NCBI GenBank assembly: GCA_031261455.1
Contig: JAISJP010000007.1
Span: forward strand, 124,001 to 188,000
From: Propionibacteriaceae bacterium
GTDB taxonomy: Bacteria; Actinomycetota; Actinomycetes; Propionibacteriales; Propionibacteriaceae
DNA: 64,000 bases
Direction: 5' to 3'
Part shown: positions 48,636 through 57,214 of the stretch, one piece after another
How positions within the stretch are numbered: the stretch's first letter is position 1
How the letters are laid out: every line of letters begins with the position of its first letter
Translations under genes and position numbers: made by a program
The notes under the pieces: generated by a model
Databases searched by the model: none
The model's input: only the letters and a program-made list of their open reading frames with translations
Told to the model about the DNA's origin: nothing

Positions 48636-49445
48636 GTGAGTTCTTCGCCCGCACATGTCGCCACGAAAATGCCCGCTTTGCGCAAGGTTAACCATGAGGA
48701 GTCGCACTGGATTTATCCGGTTATCGCTCCATTGGTCAACTTTTTGATGAAGGCGCTGGTGCGTCGCGATTGGGAACTCGCGGGCACGCTGCCGCACACT
48801 GGTCCGGCTATCGTGGTGCCAAATCATCTGTCCAGCTTTGACCCGGCTGTCATTGGCAACTTCATGTGTTACTCCGGACGCTGGCCCTACTTCATGTACA
48901 AGTCCACGCTGATGAAGGTTCCGGTGTTCTCGTGGATCTTGCGCAAGGCACAGATGGTGCCCGTGTATCGCGGCACGGAGCACGCCTCCGATGCGCTACG
49001 CGACGCCGTCAAACACCTCGAAAAGGGACGCACCATCGTCATGTATCCGGAGGGCACCACCACTTGGGACCCAGACGAGTGGCCGATGGCGGCCAAGACT
49101 GGTGCCGCTAGGCTCGCGCTGCTTACCGGCGCGCCCGTGATACCCATCGGCCAACTGGGAGCAAACGATGTTTACGGTGACAATCTGGTGCGCGAACACA
49201 CCAAGCGCGCCGGGTTCCACCTGCTGCCCCCGCGCAAGTGGACGACGGTGCGCACCGGCGCTCCGGTAGACCTGTCGGCATTCGGTCGCGACGCTGACAA
49301 TCGCGAGATGGTGCGAGGCGCGTCCGCCGCAATCATGGACGCAATCACCGCCATTGTCGAAGATCTTCGCTGCGAAAAGGCCCCCGAGCTTCGTTACAAT
49401 CCGAAAGCAGAAGCTCGCGTACCCCGCAGCGAAGCCGTCTGGTGA
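48636..49445 (+). CDS. plsC: 1-acylglycerol-3-phosphate acyltransferase
   Basis: Makes phosphatidic acid at the membrane. 269 residues from the GTG at 48636; ATG 48669 (MPALRKVNHEES) is an alternative. Acyltransferase motifs NHLSSFDP and YPEGTTTWDP are present, with PVIPIGQLG later. The -10 box TAGAAT just before the GTG points to a leaderless mRNA. Upstream of ddl on the same strand. Confidence 0.92.
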   Translation: MSSSPAHVATKMPALRKVNHEESHWIYPVIAPLVNFLMKALVRRDWELAGTLPHTGPAIVVPNHLSSFDPAVIGNFMCYSGRWPYFMYKSTLMKVPVFSWILRKAQMVPVYRGTEHASDALRDAVKHLEKGRTIVMYPEGTTTWDPDEWPMAAKTGAARLALLTGAPVIPIGQLGANDVYGDNLVREHTKRAGFHLLPPRKWTTVRTGAPVDLSAFGRDADNREMVRGASAAIMDAITAIVEDLRCEKAPELRYNPKAEARVPRSEAVW

Positions 49446-49489
49446 CGTAGGCTTGTAAGAACACTTCCGCTCTTGAAGGGATAAGACTT

Positions 49490-50602
49490 ATGACCCGGAC
49501 ACCAATCGTGTTCTTCTTCGGCGGCGTCTCCAGCGAGCACGAAGTGTCCTGCCTGACTGCCGCCGGGGTGCTGTCAGCCCTCGACGAAACCCGCTTTGAG
49601 GCATACGGGGTGGGCATAGACCGGCAAGGATGCTGGCATCGCTACACCGCCGCCGAGATTCGCGCTCTCAAGGTGAACGACGGTGCTTTCCCCAGTGTGG
49701 ACGCTTCCGGACGTGCCGCGCTGCTCTATCGCGGAACCAACGGCGAGGTCACCCTAGCCACCATCGACGGCGACACCCTGCGTGACAAGGTACGTGTCGA
49801 AGTGGCGTTCCCGCTACTCCATGGCCCGTTCGGTGAGGATGGCACCATTCAGGGTTACTTCGAGATGCTGGGCCTGCGCTACGTGGGTGCCGGTGTTGCC
49901 GCCAGCGCGCTGGGCATCGATAAGCACCTGTCCAAGTTGGCTTTTGAGGCTGCCGGGTTGCAGGTGGCCCCCTACATCTGGTTCACGGCTCGTGACTGGG
50001 CTAACGACGCCGCGTCCCTGAGCGCGCGGGCGTCGGCGCTGGGTTATCCGCTATACGTTAAGCCTGCCCGTGGTGGATCTAGCGTGGGAATCACGCGTGT
50101 GACAAGGGAGGACGCCCTGGAAGCCGCGGTTGCCGTTGCGTTGGAACACGACCCCAAGGTTGTCATTGAGGCCGGATTTGTGAACGCCCGTGAGGTCGAG
50201 TGTGGGGTGATGGGTGGGCGTCACGGTGGCCCCGTGCGAGTCACCCGTCCGGCAGAGATCGTCATGCACGTCAAGGACGGGTTCTACGACTTTGAGGCCA
50301 AGTACGTCTCCGACTCACAGGCTGAACTGCAAGTTCCTGCAGACCTGTCTGCGGAGATCGAAGCCCGCGTGTGCGAGGCTGCCGCTGCTGCGTTTACTGC
50401 GCTCGGCGGAGAAGGCCTCAGCCGAGTGGATTCGTTTGTGCTCCCTGACGGCACGGTGGCGCTCAACGAGGCCAACACGCTTCCCGGATTCACGCAGATC
50501 TCCATGTTCCCGCGCACCTGGATGGAGACGGGGCTGAGCTACTCAGAGATCATCAGCGACCTGATTGACCAGGCGCTAGAACGCCCGCTCGGCCTGCGTT
50601 AG
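49490..50602 (+). CDS. ddl: D-alanine--D-alanine ligase
   Basis: Makes the D-Ala-D-Ala used by MurF. 370 residues, ATP-grasp fold. HGPFGEDGTIQGYFEMLGL, VKPARGGSSVGITRV and NEANTLPGFTQISMFPR are diagnostic. GAAGGGA lies 9 bases before the ATG. Convergent with the sugar permease gene; two palindromic repeats fill the gap. Confidence 0.97.
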   Translation: MTRTPIVFFFGGVSSEHEVSCLTAAGVLSALDETRFEAYGVGIDRQGCWHRYTAAEIRALKVNDGAFPSVDASGRAALLYRGTNGEVTLATIDGDTLRDKVRVEVAFPLLHGPFGEDGTIQGYFEMLGLRYVGAGVAASALGIDKHLSKLAFEAAGLQVAPYIWFTARDWANDAASLSARASALGYPLYVKPARGGSSVGITRVTREDALEAAVAVALEHDPKVVIEAGFVNAREVECGVMGGRHGGPVRVTRPAEIVMHVKDGFYDFEAKYVSDSQAELQVPADLSAEIEARVCEAAAAAFTALGGEGLSRVDSFVLPDGTVALNEANTLPGFTQISMFPRTWMETGLSYSEIISDLIDQALERPLGLR

Positions 50603-50617
50603 CTCACACCCCATACT

Positions 50618-50646
50618 GGATTCTGCGACTGCGCGCAGAATGACGG
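50618..50646. repeat. Dispersed palindromic repeat, ddl side
   Basis: The clearest copy: stem ATTCTGCG / CGCAGAAT, loop ACTGCG, flanks GG and GACGG. It begins 16 bases after the ddl stop. With the copy at 50692 it forms an inverted pair between convergent genes, suiting a two-way terminator. Confidence 0.7.
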
Positions 50647-50691
50647 CAACAGCCACCAGCACAACAGAGGCTGACAACCGCTCCACTCTCC

Positions 50692-50719
50692 CCGTCATGC
50701 TGCGCGCAGTCGCAGATCC
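50692..50719. repeat. Dispersed palindromic repeat, permease side
   Basis: Opposite orientation to the copy at 50618: CCGTCATG, stem CTGCG / CGCAG, loop CGCAGT. It lies 22 bases past the permease stop on the minus strand. Confidence 0.7.
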
Positions 50720-50740
50720 ACGTCGAATGGCCGAAAACTG

Positions 50741-51913
50741 CTAGGTGGCGTCCACCGCTTTCGCTCGACCTCGGAAGCGTTCTCGAATGGCCGGGCCTGC
50801 GGTCTGCACCATGATGACGAGGATCAGCACCAGGCCTTGGAAGGTGTCCTGAATGTCGGCGGACAGTGCCGGGATGCTGACGATGATGAAGTTGATGGTT
50901 GCGTAGGACAGGGCACCGAACAGGACGCCCAAGATGTTGCCGCGACCGCCGCTCATGGCGATGCCGCCCAGCACCACCGCTGCGATAGCGTACATCTCAT
51001 AGGATCTGCCCGACGATGCCGGGGTGATGTTGCCCACCTTCGACGCCTGAATGATGCTGGCGACGCCCACCAGTAGGCCGGTGACGATGAACACGCTCGC
51101 CTTGATCCACTGCGTATTGACGCCAGAGAGACGGGCCGCCTTTTCGTTGGACCCAACCGCGTAGACCGCCTTGCCGTACTTGGTGCTCTTGGAGATGAAC
51201 ACGAACAGGATCAAGCAAGCCAAGAACAACATGGTGACGTAGGGAAACTCGAACCCTCCGATGGTCAGCTTTGAGGTACCGAACGTCATTCGCATGGCCT
51301 GATAGGACGAGTTTGACGACAGCATGGAGAACTGCGACGACCCCGAGCCGGTGACTTCGCGCGGAATCGCACGAACCGCCCACAGGGTGATCGAACGATA
51401 GATGAGCATCGTGCCTAAGGTGACAATAAACGGTGGAATCCTCACATAAGCCGCAAGAAAACCGTTGATCGCCCCGCACACTGCGCCAGCACCCAGTGCG
51501 GCGAGTATCATCAGCGGAATCGAATTGGTGACGTTAAACACGACGATGGTCACGCCGGTGGTCAGCACCAAGGCCGAACCGATGGAGAGGTCGATCTGAC
51601 CGGTAATGATCACCAAGGCCATGCCGATGGCCATCGTCCCCACAATAACTGTGTTCTGGCTGGACAGAATGGACGAAATGTGGCCAGTGTTGAACTTCTT
51701 GCCGTTCATCGTCGTGGAGATGGCGTACACGATCACCACTACCACGAAGACGAAGATGTATGAGTGATTCGTCCAAGATGACTTGACGAACTGCCACGTG
51801 GAACTCGCAGTCTGTCGCCAAGACGACTTCGGTTCTGGCGCATCCACGTCGTCCGTGACTAACTCGGCGTCAATGTCGGCCGGTACGAAGCCAACGTCTT
51901 TCGGTTCTCCCAT
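50741..51913 (-). CDS. Sugar ABC transporter permease (RbsC type)
   Basis: 390-residue membrane protein of the BPD_transp_2 group used by ribose, xylose and galactose importers. A polar N-terminus (1-45) is followed by about ten helices; IGMALVIITGQIDLSIGS and AAVVLGGIAMSGGRGNILGVLFGAL are typical. It follows the ATPase gene by 6 bases. Substrate not known. Confidence 0.92.
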   Translation of the reverse strand: MGEPKDVGFVPADIDAELVTDDVDAPEPKSSWRQTASSTWQFVKSSWTNHSYIFVFVVVVIVYAISTTMNGKKFNTGHISSILSSQNTVIVGTMAIGMALVIITGQIDLSIGSALVLTTGVTIVVFNVTNSIPLMILAALGAGAVCGAINGFLAAYVRIPPFIVTLGTMLIYRSITLWAVRAIPREVTGSGSSQFSMLSSNSSYQAMRMTFGTSKLTIGGFEFPYVTMLFLACLILFVFISKSTKYGKAVYAVGSNEKAARLSGVNTQWIKASVFIVTGLLVGVASIIQASKVGNITPASSGRSYEMYAIAAVVLGGIAMSGGRGNILGVLFGALSYATINFIIVSIPALSADIQDTFQGLVLILVIMVQTAGPAIRERFRGRAKAVDAT

Positions 51914-51919
51914 TTGCTC

Positions 51920-53419
51920 TCACTCCTCTTCTTCGCCTACCTGCGCCGCATTTGTCGAGTACAGCATGACATCGTGTTCGTTGATGGCGTCGTGGTCGAG
52001 GATGGCAACAACATGCCCCGCGTAGAACACGACACACCTATCAGAGACTTTTCTGATCTCAGGAATCTCTAGGGTGTTGATGATAATCGTCTTGCCGGCC
52101 TTGGCCAGATCAAGGATTTGAGCATAGATGTCGCCCTTCGCGCCCACGTCAACGCCCTGCGTTGGGTTGTCGAGCAACAGAATGTCTGCGTCAATGTTGA
52201 GCCACCGCGCCAAGAAAACCTTCTGCTGGTTGCCGCCCGAGAGCGACGTGATCGCATCATCGGGGCTCTGCGCACGAATGCTCAGTGTCTGTTTGAGTTC
52301 GCCGAACCGCACCAACTCTGGCTTGCGGTGAATGACCGGATGCGACCCGGTCAGAGAGTGCTCTGCCAACATAATGTTGTCCAGCACGGAGAAGTCTGGG
52401 ACAACGGAGTTCTCTTTGCGATTAGTCGGCAGCATCCCTACGTGGCGACGCATGAAGCGTGGAATGTCGCCGTGCACCGAGTCGCCATGCACAAAAACCT
52501 GCCCAGCGATGATAGGGAGCGCGCCAAACATGGTCTGCATGACTTCCGAGGCACCGCTACCAGCCAAGCCGGTGAGTGCCACCACTTCGCCACGCCGAAC
52601 GGTGAGATTCACACTCTCGAATCCGACACCTGAGAATCCACGCAACTGAAGAATGGGCTCGCCAAGTTCACGAACCGTATATACATCCTTGTCGGCGTAC
52701 TGCTCACCCACCATGTCGCGCACAATCCGCTCCGGCGTGACATCGGCGATGGCACCGACAGAGATCAGTTCGCCGTTACGCAGCACCGTGTAGGAGTCCG
52801 CAATCTCGAAGATCTCGGGCATTTTGTGTGAGACAAAAATGAGTGCTCGCCCGTCCTCCTTGAGTTTGCGCAAGATGGAAAACAGGTGCGCAATCTCGTC
52901 ATTGCCGAGCGCTGTCGTCGGCTCGTCAAGAATTAGCAGCTTGGCGTCTGCGTGTAGTGCCTTGCAGATTTCGAGAAGCTGTTTCTCGGACGTCTTCAAC
53001 TCCGCCACTTTGACTGTGGGGCCAAGCTCAACGCCAAGGCTCTCCAAGAGTTCCCTAGTCTGCGAAATCATCTCTTGAGCGCGTAGGATGCCGAGGCCAC
53101 GCGTCAACTCGTGGTTGAAGAAGATGTTTTCTGAAACCGTAAGGTCGTTGATGACGTTGAGTTCTTGGTGAACGAAGGCGACCCCAGCCTTCTCCATCTG
53201 AGTAATCGAGGGATGCGGATATGCCACGCCGTCTAGGGTGATTGTGCCGGTGTCTCCTGGCAGAACCCCGGCCAGGATGTTGAGAAGGGTGGACTTCCCG
53301 GCACCATTCTCACCCAGCAAGGCGTGAATCTCCCCTTTGGCGACGGTGAAATCGACGTTGTGCAAAACTTGGTTGGCATCGAACGCCTTAGAGATACCTC
53401 TCATCCTGAGGATGTCCAT
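51920..53419 (-). CDS. Sugar ABC transporter ATPase (RbsA type, two domains)
   Basis: 499 residues with two nucleotide-binding domains. Domain 1 has Walker A GENGAGKS and Walker B LLILDEPTTAL. Domain 2 has a degenerate Walker A (GLAGSGASE), signature LSGGNQQKV and LLLDNPTQGVD, in which Asn replaces the usual catalytic Glu. A degenerate second Walker A is common in this family; the Asn makes the second site look still weaker. GGGAGG precedes the ATG. Confidence 0.93.
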   Translation of the reverse strand: MDILRMRGISKAFDANQVLHNVDFTVAKGEIHALLGENGAGKSTLLNILAGVLPGDTGTITLDGVAYPHPSITQMEKAGVAFVHQELNVINDLTVSENIFFNHELTRGLGILRAQEMISQTRELLESLGVELGPTVKVAELKTSEKQLLEICKALHADAKLLILDEPTTALGNDEIAHLFSILRKLKEDGRALIFVSHKMPEIFEIADSYTVLRNGELISVGAIADVTPERIVRDMVGEQYADKDVYTVRELGEPILQLRGFSGVGFESVNLTVRRGEVVALTGLAGSGASEVMQTMFGALPIIAGQVFVHGDSVHGDIPRFMRRHVGMLPTNRKENSVVPDFSVLDNIMLAEHSLTGSHPVIHRKPELVRFGELKQTLSIRAQSPDDAITSLSGGNQQKVFLARWLNIDADILLLDNPTQGVDVGAKGDIYAQILDLAKAGKTIIINTLEIPEIRKVSDRCVVFYAGHVVAILDHDAINEHDVMLYSTNAAQVGEEEE

Positions 53420-53523
53420 ACTGCGCCTCCCAGTATTATTAGCCGCCCCGCCACAACCTCGAACATGTCGCTGGGCCTAAGGGTGACTAGCATGCCTAGC
53501 ATCCCTCAAGTGTTTGGTTTTTT

Positions 53524-53590
53524 GGGTTCGCCGCAGGCACCGACCCCGCGAAACTCTGCCGCGCAGGCCCATGGTGCCCACGGCGAACCC
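53524..53590 (-). promoter_or_regulatory. Large hairpin between binding-protein and ATPase genes
   Basis: A 10-bp stem (GGGTTCGCCG / CGGCGAACCC), a symmetric CA/CA internal loop, then 6 more pairs (GGCACC / GGTGCC) and a 31-base apex. It stands 35 bases after the binding-protein stop, inside the operon. Such stems often stabilise the binding-protein part of the mRNA and lower expression downstream. Confidence 0.55.
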
Positions 53591-53625
53591 CATTGTTATG
53601 TGTAACTTACGGGTTCACTTGCCTG

Positions 53626-54759
53626 TTAGTGGCCAGTGAAGCCTTCGAACTTGCTGACGTTGGTCTTGTCGACGATCCACGTGGGCTCGTACTGACCGCT
53701 GCCGACTGCGAAGGTCCAGTTGTCCTTGTCAAGGTACTGAATCATGTAGTCAATGGCGGTCTGCATCATCACCGGAGAGAACCACATGGACATAATGTCA
53801 TCAAAGTACTGAGCCGAAACTGGGGACAGAGGAGCGGTGCCAGCAATGACATCGAACAACTCTTGCATGCCGCCAACAGCCGTGATGTAGACGTTGAGCG
53901 CCTCAAGGTCCGCCTTCTGCTCAGCAGTTAGGTTGTTGCCTTCAAGAACGTTCAACACGCCAAATGTCATCTCATCATCCATCGAGAAGAAGTAGACATC
54001 GCCGCCCGCAGCTTGGCCAGCGGCGATAATATCCGGGAACTGCAACTCTAGGAACTGGGACGCATTGTCGGCGCTCCAGTTGCAGTCAACCTTGTAGGCA
54101 GCGGTGAGAGCGTCTATCTCAGCCTGAGTCCACACGCGAGAGGTGTGGTACGTCTGGCCAGTGGCCCCGTCCTGGTAGTCACGGGTACCGAGCAGGAATT
54201 GCTCAAAGCCCTCTTGGCGACGCGAAGAAACGGTGCCAGTGTCACCAATTAGAGTGACGAGAACATCGCCAGGCTCCAAGCCCTTGGTCTGCAGCCAGTA
54301 GGCGATGCCAGTGCCTACGGTCCAGTTGTCACCGGAGAAGTTCAGAATGGCGGACTTGTCCGGGCCTTCAATGATCCGGTCAAACGAGATGAACGGAATA
54401 TTGGCCGCGATCAGGGCTTCCTGACCTGACTTGGCAGGATCATCAAGCGCAAAGAACACAACACCAGCAGCGTCCTTATTGGCGATGATCGTTTGGACAA
54501 CGTCGTTCTGGTCTTCGGCGGAAGATGAGGCAAAGTACTGTGCCTTGTACTTGCCTGCCGCGTTGATCTCCTTGACCTTGGCATCGGCGTAGGTGCCGGC
54601 CTGAGCCGTCCAGCCGTGGTCAGGTGTGGGGCCCAGCACGTAGATGGTGTCTCCGGCAGCACCGGTGGTGGTGGTTGTCGCGCTCGGTGCGTCTTCAGAG
54701 CAACCGACCAGCGACAGGGCGAGGGCGAACCCTGCCAACATGGTAACCAGTTTCTTCAT
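53626..54759 (-). CDS. Sugar ABC transporter substrate-binding lipoprotein
   Basis: 377 residues from the ATG at 54759 (MKKLVTMLAGFALALSL), with AAGGAG upstream. The lipobox LVGC places the mature protein on the outer membrane face as a lipoprotein. A Thr-rich linker leads to a periplasmic-binding-protein type 1 fold (YVLGPTPDHGWTAQAGTYAD, FSFDRI-like strand FISFDRIIEGPD). A ligand cannot be read from sequence; a mono- or disaccharide or polyol is likely. Confidence 0.9.
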   Translation of the reverse strand: MKKLVTMLAGFALALSLVGCSEDAPSATTTTTGAAGDTIYVLGPTPDHGWTAQAGTYADAKVKEINAAGKYKAQYFASSSAEDQNDVVQTIIANKDAAGVVFFALDDPAKSGQEALIAANIPFISFDRIIEGPDKSAILNFSGDNWTVGTGIAYWLQTKGLEPGDVLVTLIGDTGTVSSRRQEGFEQFLLGTRDYQDGATGQTYHTSRVWTQAEIDALTAAYKVDCNWSADNASQFLELQFPDIIAAGQAAGGDVYFFSMDDEMTFGVLNVLEGNNLTAEQKADLEALNVYITAVGGMQELFDVIAGTAPLSPVSAQYFDDIMSMWFSPVMMQTAIDYMIQYLDKDNWTFAVGSGQYEPTWIVDKTNVSKFEGFTGH

Positions 54760-54980
54760 TGACTGATTCTCCTTTTTTGTATGTTTATGACCCGCAGTTG
54801 TCCCTTCAATGGGACTCAAACGGAAGTCATGACTTGAGAGATTTGCTTCTTTGCCTATTAAGTTGTGTTCACTTGTGGTCTCTTGTGTGCCCTCTTCGAG
54901 CTTCAGCCGCGTATCTCACACTGCTTGACCCGCGTTTGGGCCTGTTAGTCGGCGTCTCGCCTGTGGCGACCTGTTGTCTC

Positions 54981-55901
54981 TCAGGCCACCACCAGCGGTC
55001 GTAGCGTGCGGTACGCGATCTCAAGCCCGATAAGGACCTTCTCTTCGGTGCCGCCCCACAGCGGGTCTTCATGTTCGACGGAGAGCACCCCGTTGAAACC
55101 CGCCTCATAGAGCCGGTCGACGACGCGCGGGAAATCGACCTGTCCCAGGCCGGGGACGCGGTATCGCCACCAGCCCATGTCCCAAGGGTTGTCGCCCTTG
55201 TCGATCTTGCCGAAGAAGCCGTAACGGTTGAGCAGTTTCTTGTCTAACTCAACGTCTTTAGCTTGGGCGTGAAGAATCTTGTCAGCGTAAGGCAGGATGG
55301 TCTCGACCGGGTCGATGCCGATCCATGTCAGGTGCGACGGGTCCCAGTTGAGGTAGAGACCGAGGCTAAACATCCACTCCCACAGTTCGGGACTGTAGGT
55401 GATGGTGCCCTGCGCACCGTCGGGATGCCAGCCCTCCATGACGCAGTTTTCGACAATAAGTTTGACGCCACGTTCGCCCGCGTAGTCCACCAACTCGGGG
55501 AAGACGCGCTCAGCCTCGCGCATGTTTTCACGAATGGGCAGCGTGGTGTTGCGGCCCACGAAGGTGCCGACGGTGGGCACGCCCAGAGACTCGGCGGCGC
55601 GGATGGCGGCCTTGAGATGGTTGCGGTAGCCCTCGCGCACCTCTAGGTCGGGGTGCAGTTGGTTCTCGTAGAAGGCCAGCGAGCTCAACTCCAAGCCGGT
55701 GCGCTCAAACAGTGCGAGCGTCGCCTCCTTGTCGGCGTTGCTCCACGTGGCGACGGGCAGATGAGACGCTTCAAACTCGCGCCCGCCCACCTGGGGCCAG
55801 ACGCCGACCTCCAGCGCTTGATAGCCTTGCGCCTGCGCCCACTGCGCGATGCGCTCCAGCGGCCAGCCGGGAAGGCAGGCCGTCAGAAAACCTAGCTTCA
55901 T
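54981..55901 (-). CDS. Sugar phosphate isomerase/epimerase-like TIM barrel
   Basis: 306-residue AP-endonuclease-2-type TIM barrel, as in IolE, IolH or xylose isomerase-like enzymes. ATG at 55901 (MKLGFLTACLPGWPLERIA). Probable metal ligands in LIVENC, NWDPSHL and HAQAKDVE and the C-terminal SVEHEDP. It follows the dehydrogenase by 7 bases. The reaction is unknown; inositol- or keto-sugar pathways are plausible. Confidence 0.87.
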   Translation of the reverse strand: MKLGFLTACLPGWPLERIAQWAQAQGYQALEVGVWPQVGGREFEASHLPVATWSNADKEATLALFERTGLELSSLAFYENQLHPDLEVREGYRNHLKAAIRAAESLGVPTVGTFVGRNTTLPIRENMREAERVFPELVDYAGERGVKLIVENCVMEGWHPDGAQGTITYSPELWEWMFSLGLYLNWDPSHLTWIGIDPVETILPYADKILHAQAKDVELDKKLLNRYGFFGKIDKGDNPWDMGWWRYRVPGLGQVDFPRVVDRLYEAGFNGVLSVEHEDPLWGGTEEKVLIGLEIAYRTLRPLVVA

Positions 55902-55908
55902 AGTTGCG

Positions 55909-57057
55909 TCACACTTCCTTCCATGCTCGTGACTTGGCGGATCCAAGAACAGCAGCGACGATCTTCAGGGAACGGACACCGTCTGCAAATGTGGGCAAAC
56001 CCTCAGGGTTGCCGCCACGAATAGTGGCATAGGTGTCGGCGACAAACTCCTCGAAGCACACCAGCCAGCCCTGCACGTGGCCGGACGGGGTGACGGTGAG
56101 ACGTCGCGACTCCGCACTGCCGTAGCCGGGGTCGCGGAACAGAATTGTCGCCTTGTCGAGCGCGCCCAGCCAGACGGTCTCGGGGTTCTCTTGGTCAAAC
56201 ACTGCGGAGGAGTGTTCACCGTCCAGTTCGAACCAGAGCCTGTTCTTGCGTCCGGCAGAAACTTGGCTGACGGTAAGCGTGCCGGGAGTTCCAGCGTCGG
56301 TGCGGAAGAGGATGTTCGAGATGTCCTCCGTAGTCACTTTGACTTTGGGGGCGCTGGTGGTGGGAGTGGCAGTCGTGAACGTCGGGCCAGCTTCGGCTGG
56401 ACGCTCCGGGATAGCGATGGCTGTGTCGGCCACCAGCTCGGTGATGCGTTGCCCGGAGACCCACTCGATAAGGTCGCACCAGTGAGAGCCGATGTCGGCG
56501 AAGGCACGGGAGGCTCCCCCGGCGGCGGGATCGACGCGCCAAGATGAGGCATCGGGACTCAGCAGCCAATCCTGCAGGTAGTGACCGTGCAGCATGTGGA
56601 TACTGCCGAACTCGCCTGCGATGCGACGAGAGCGAATCTCGCGGACCAGCGGGTGGTAACGATAGACGTAAGGAACGGCGGCAACCAGTCCGTTGGCTTC
56701 GGCTAGGTCTGCGAGCGCCTGACCCTCGGCAACGTCCAGCGTCAACGGCTTTTCACACACCACGTGGCAACCGGCTTCGAGAGCGAGACGCGAGAACTCG
56801 CCGTGGGTGGCGTTAGGGGTGCAGATATGAACAACGTCTGGGTGAACAGCGTCAAGAGCAGTTACAAGATCATCGAAGTAGTCGAGAACGCCCCAGCGCT
56901 CGGCAGCCGCTCGGGCACTCTCCTCGTCCTTCTCGACCACGCCAACCACTTGGGCACCTGCAAGGATCGCAGATCTGCGGTGGACGTTGCCGATCATGCC
57001 GGAGCCAACGATGAGGGCGCGCAACGCTGTTACGGACTCGCTAATACCCTGTGACAT
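55909..57057 (-). CDS. Gfo/Idh/MocA-family oxidoreductase
   Basis: 382-residue NAD(P)-dependent sugar dehydrogenase. Rossmann motif ALIVGSGMIGNVHR at the N-terminus, the catalytic-lysine motif CEKPLTLD near residue 105, and the C-terminal GFO_IDH_MocA domain with FADIGSHWCDLIEW. ATG at 57057, with GGACGACGGAA ahead; GTG at 57072 is the alternative. First gene of the sugar operon and divergent from the ROK regulator. Confidence 0.93.
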   Translation of the reverse strand: MSQGISESVTALRALIVGSGMIGNVHRRSAILAGAQVVGVVEKDEESARAAAERWGVLDYFDDLVTALDAVHPDVVHICTPNATHGEFSRLALEAGCHVVCEKPLTLDVAEGQALADLAEANGLVAAVPYVYRYHPLVREIRSRRIAGEFGSIHMLHGHYLQDWLLSPDASSWRVDPAAGGASRAFADIGSHWCDLIEWVSGQRITELVADTAIAIPERPAEAGPTFTTATPTTSAPKVKVTTEDISNILFRTDAGTPGTLTVSQVSAGRKNRLWFELDGEHSSAVFDQENPETVWLGALDKATILFRDPGYGSAESRRLTVTPSGHVQGWLVCFEEFVADTYATIRGGNPEGLPTFADGVRSLKIVAAVLGSAKSRAWKEV

Positions 57058-57162
57058 TTCCGTCGTCCTCACGTGTGCATCGTTGCCATCAAGACTTCAT
57101 AGGCGCTTTTATCTGGGCCTCGTTGCCTCTATTTCGAAGCCTATCACCCTGAATACCCACAT

Positions 57163-57184
57163 ATTTGAGATCAAATAATGATCT
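57163..57184. promoter_or_regulatory. Overlapping palindromes, candidate ROK operator
   Basis: ATTTGA-GA-TCAAAT (57163-57176) overlaps AGATCA-AATAA-TGATCT (57168-57184). The AT-rich form resembles operators of NagC/XylR-type ROK repressors. It lies between the ROK gene and the dehydrogenase, close to where the ROK -35 would be. Confidence 0.45.
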
Positions 57185-57214
57185 TTTGGGCGAAAACAGG
57201 GCATACTTGTGCCT

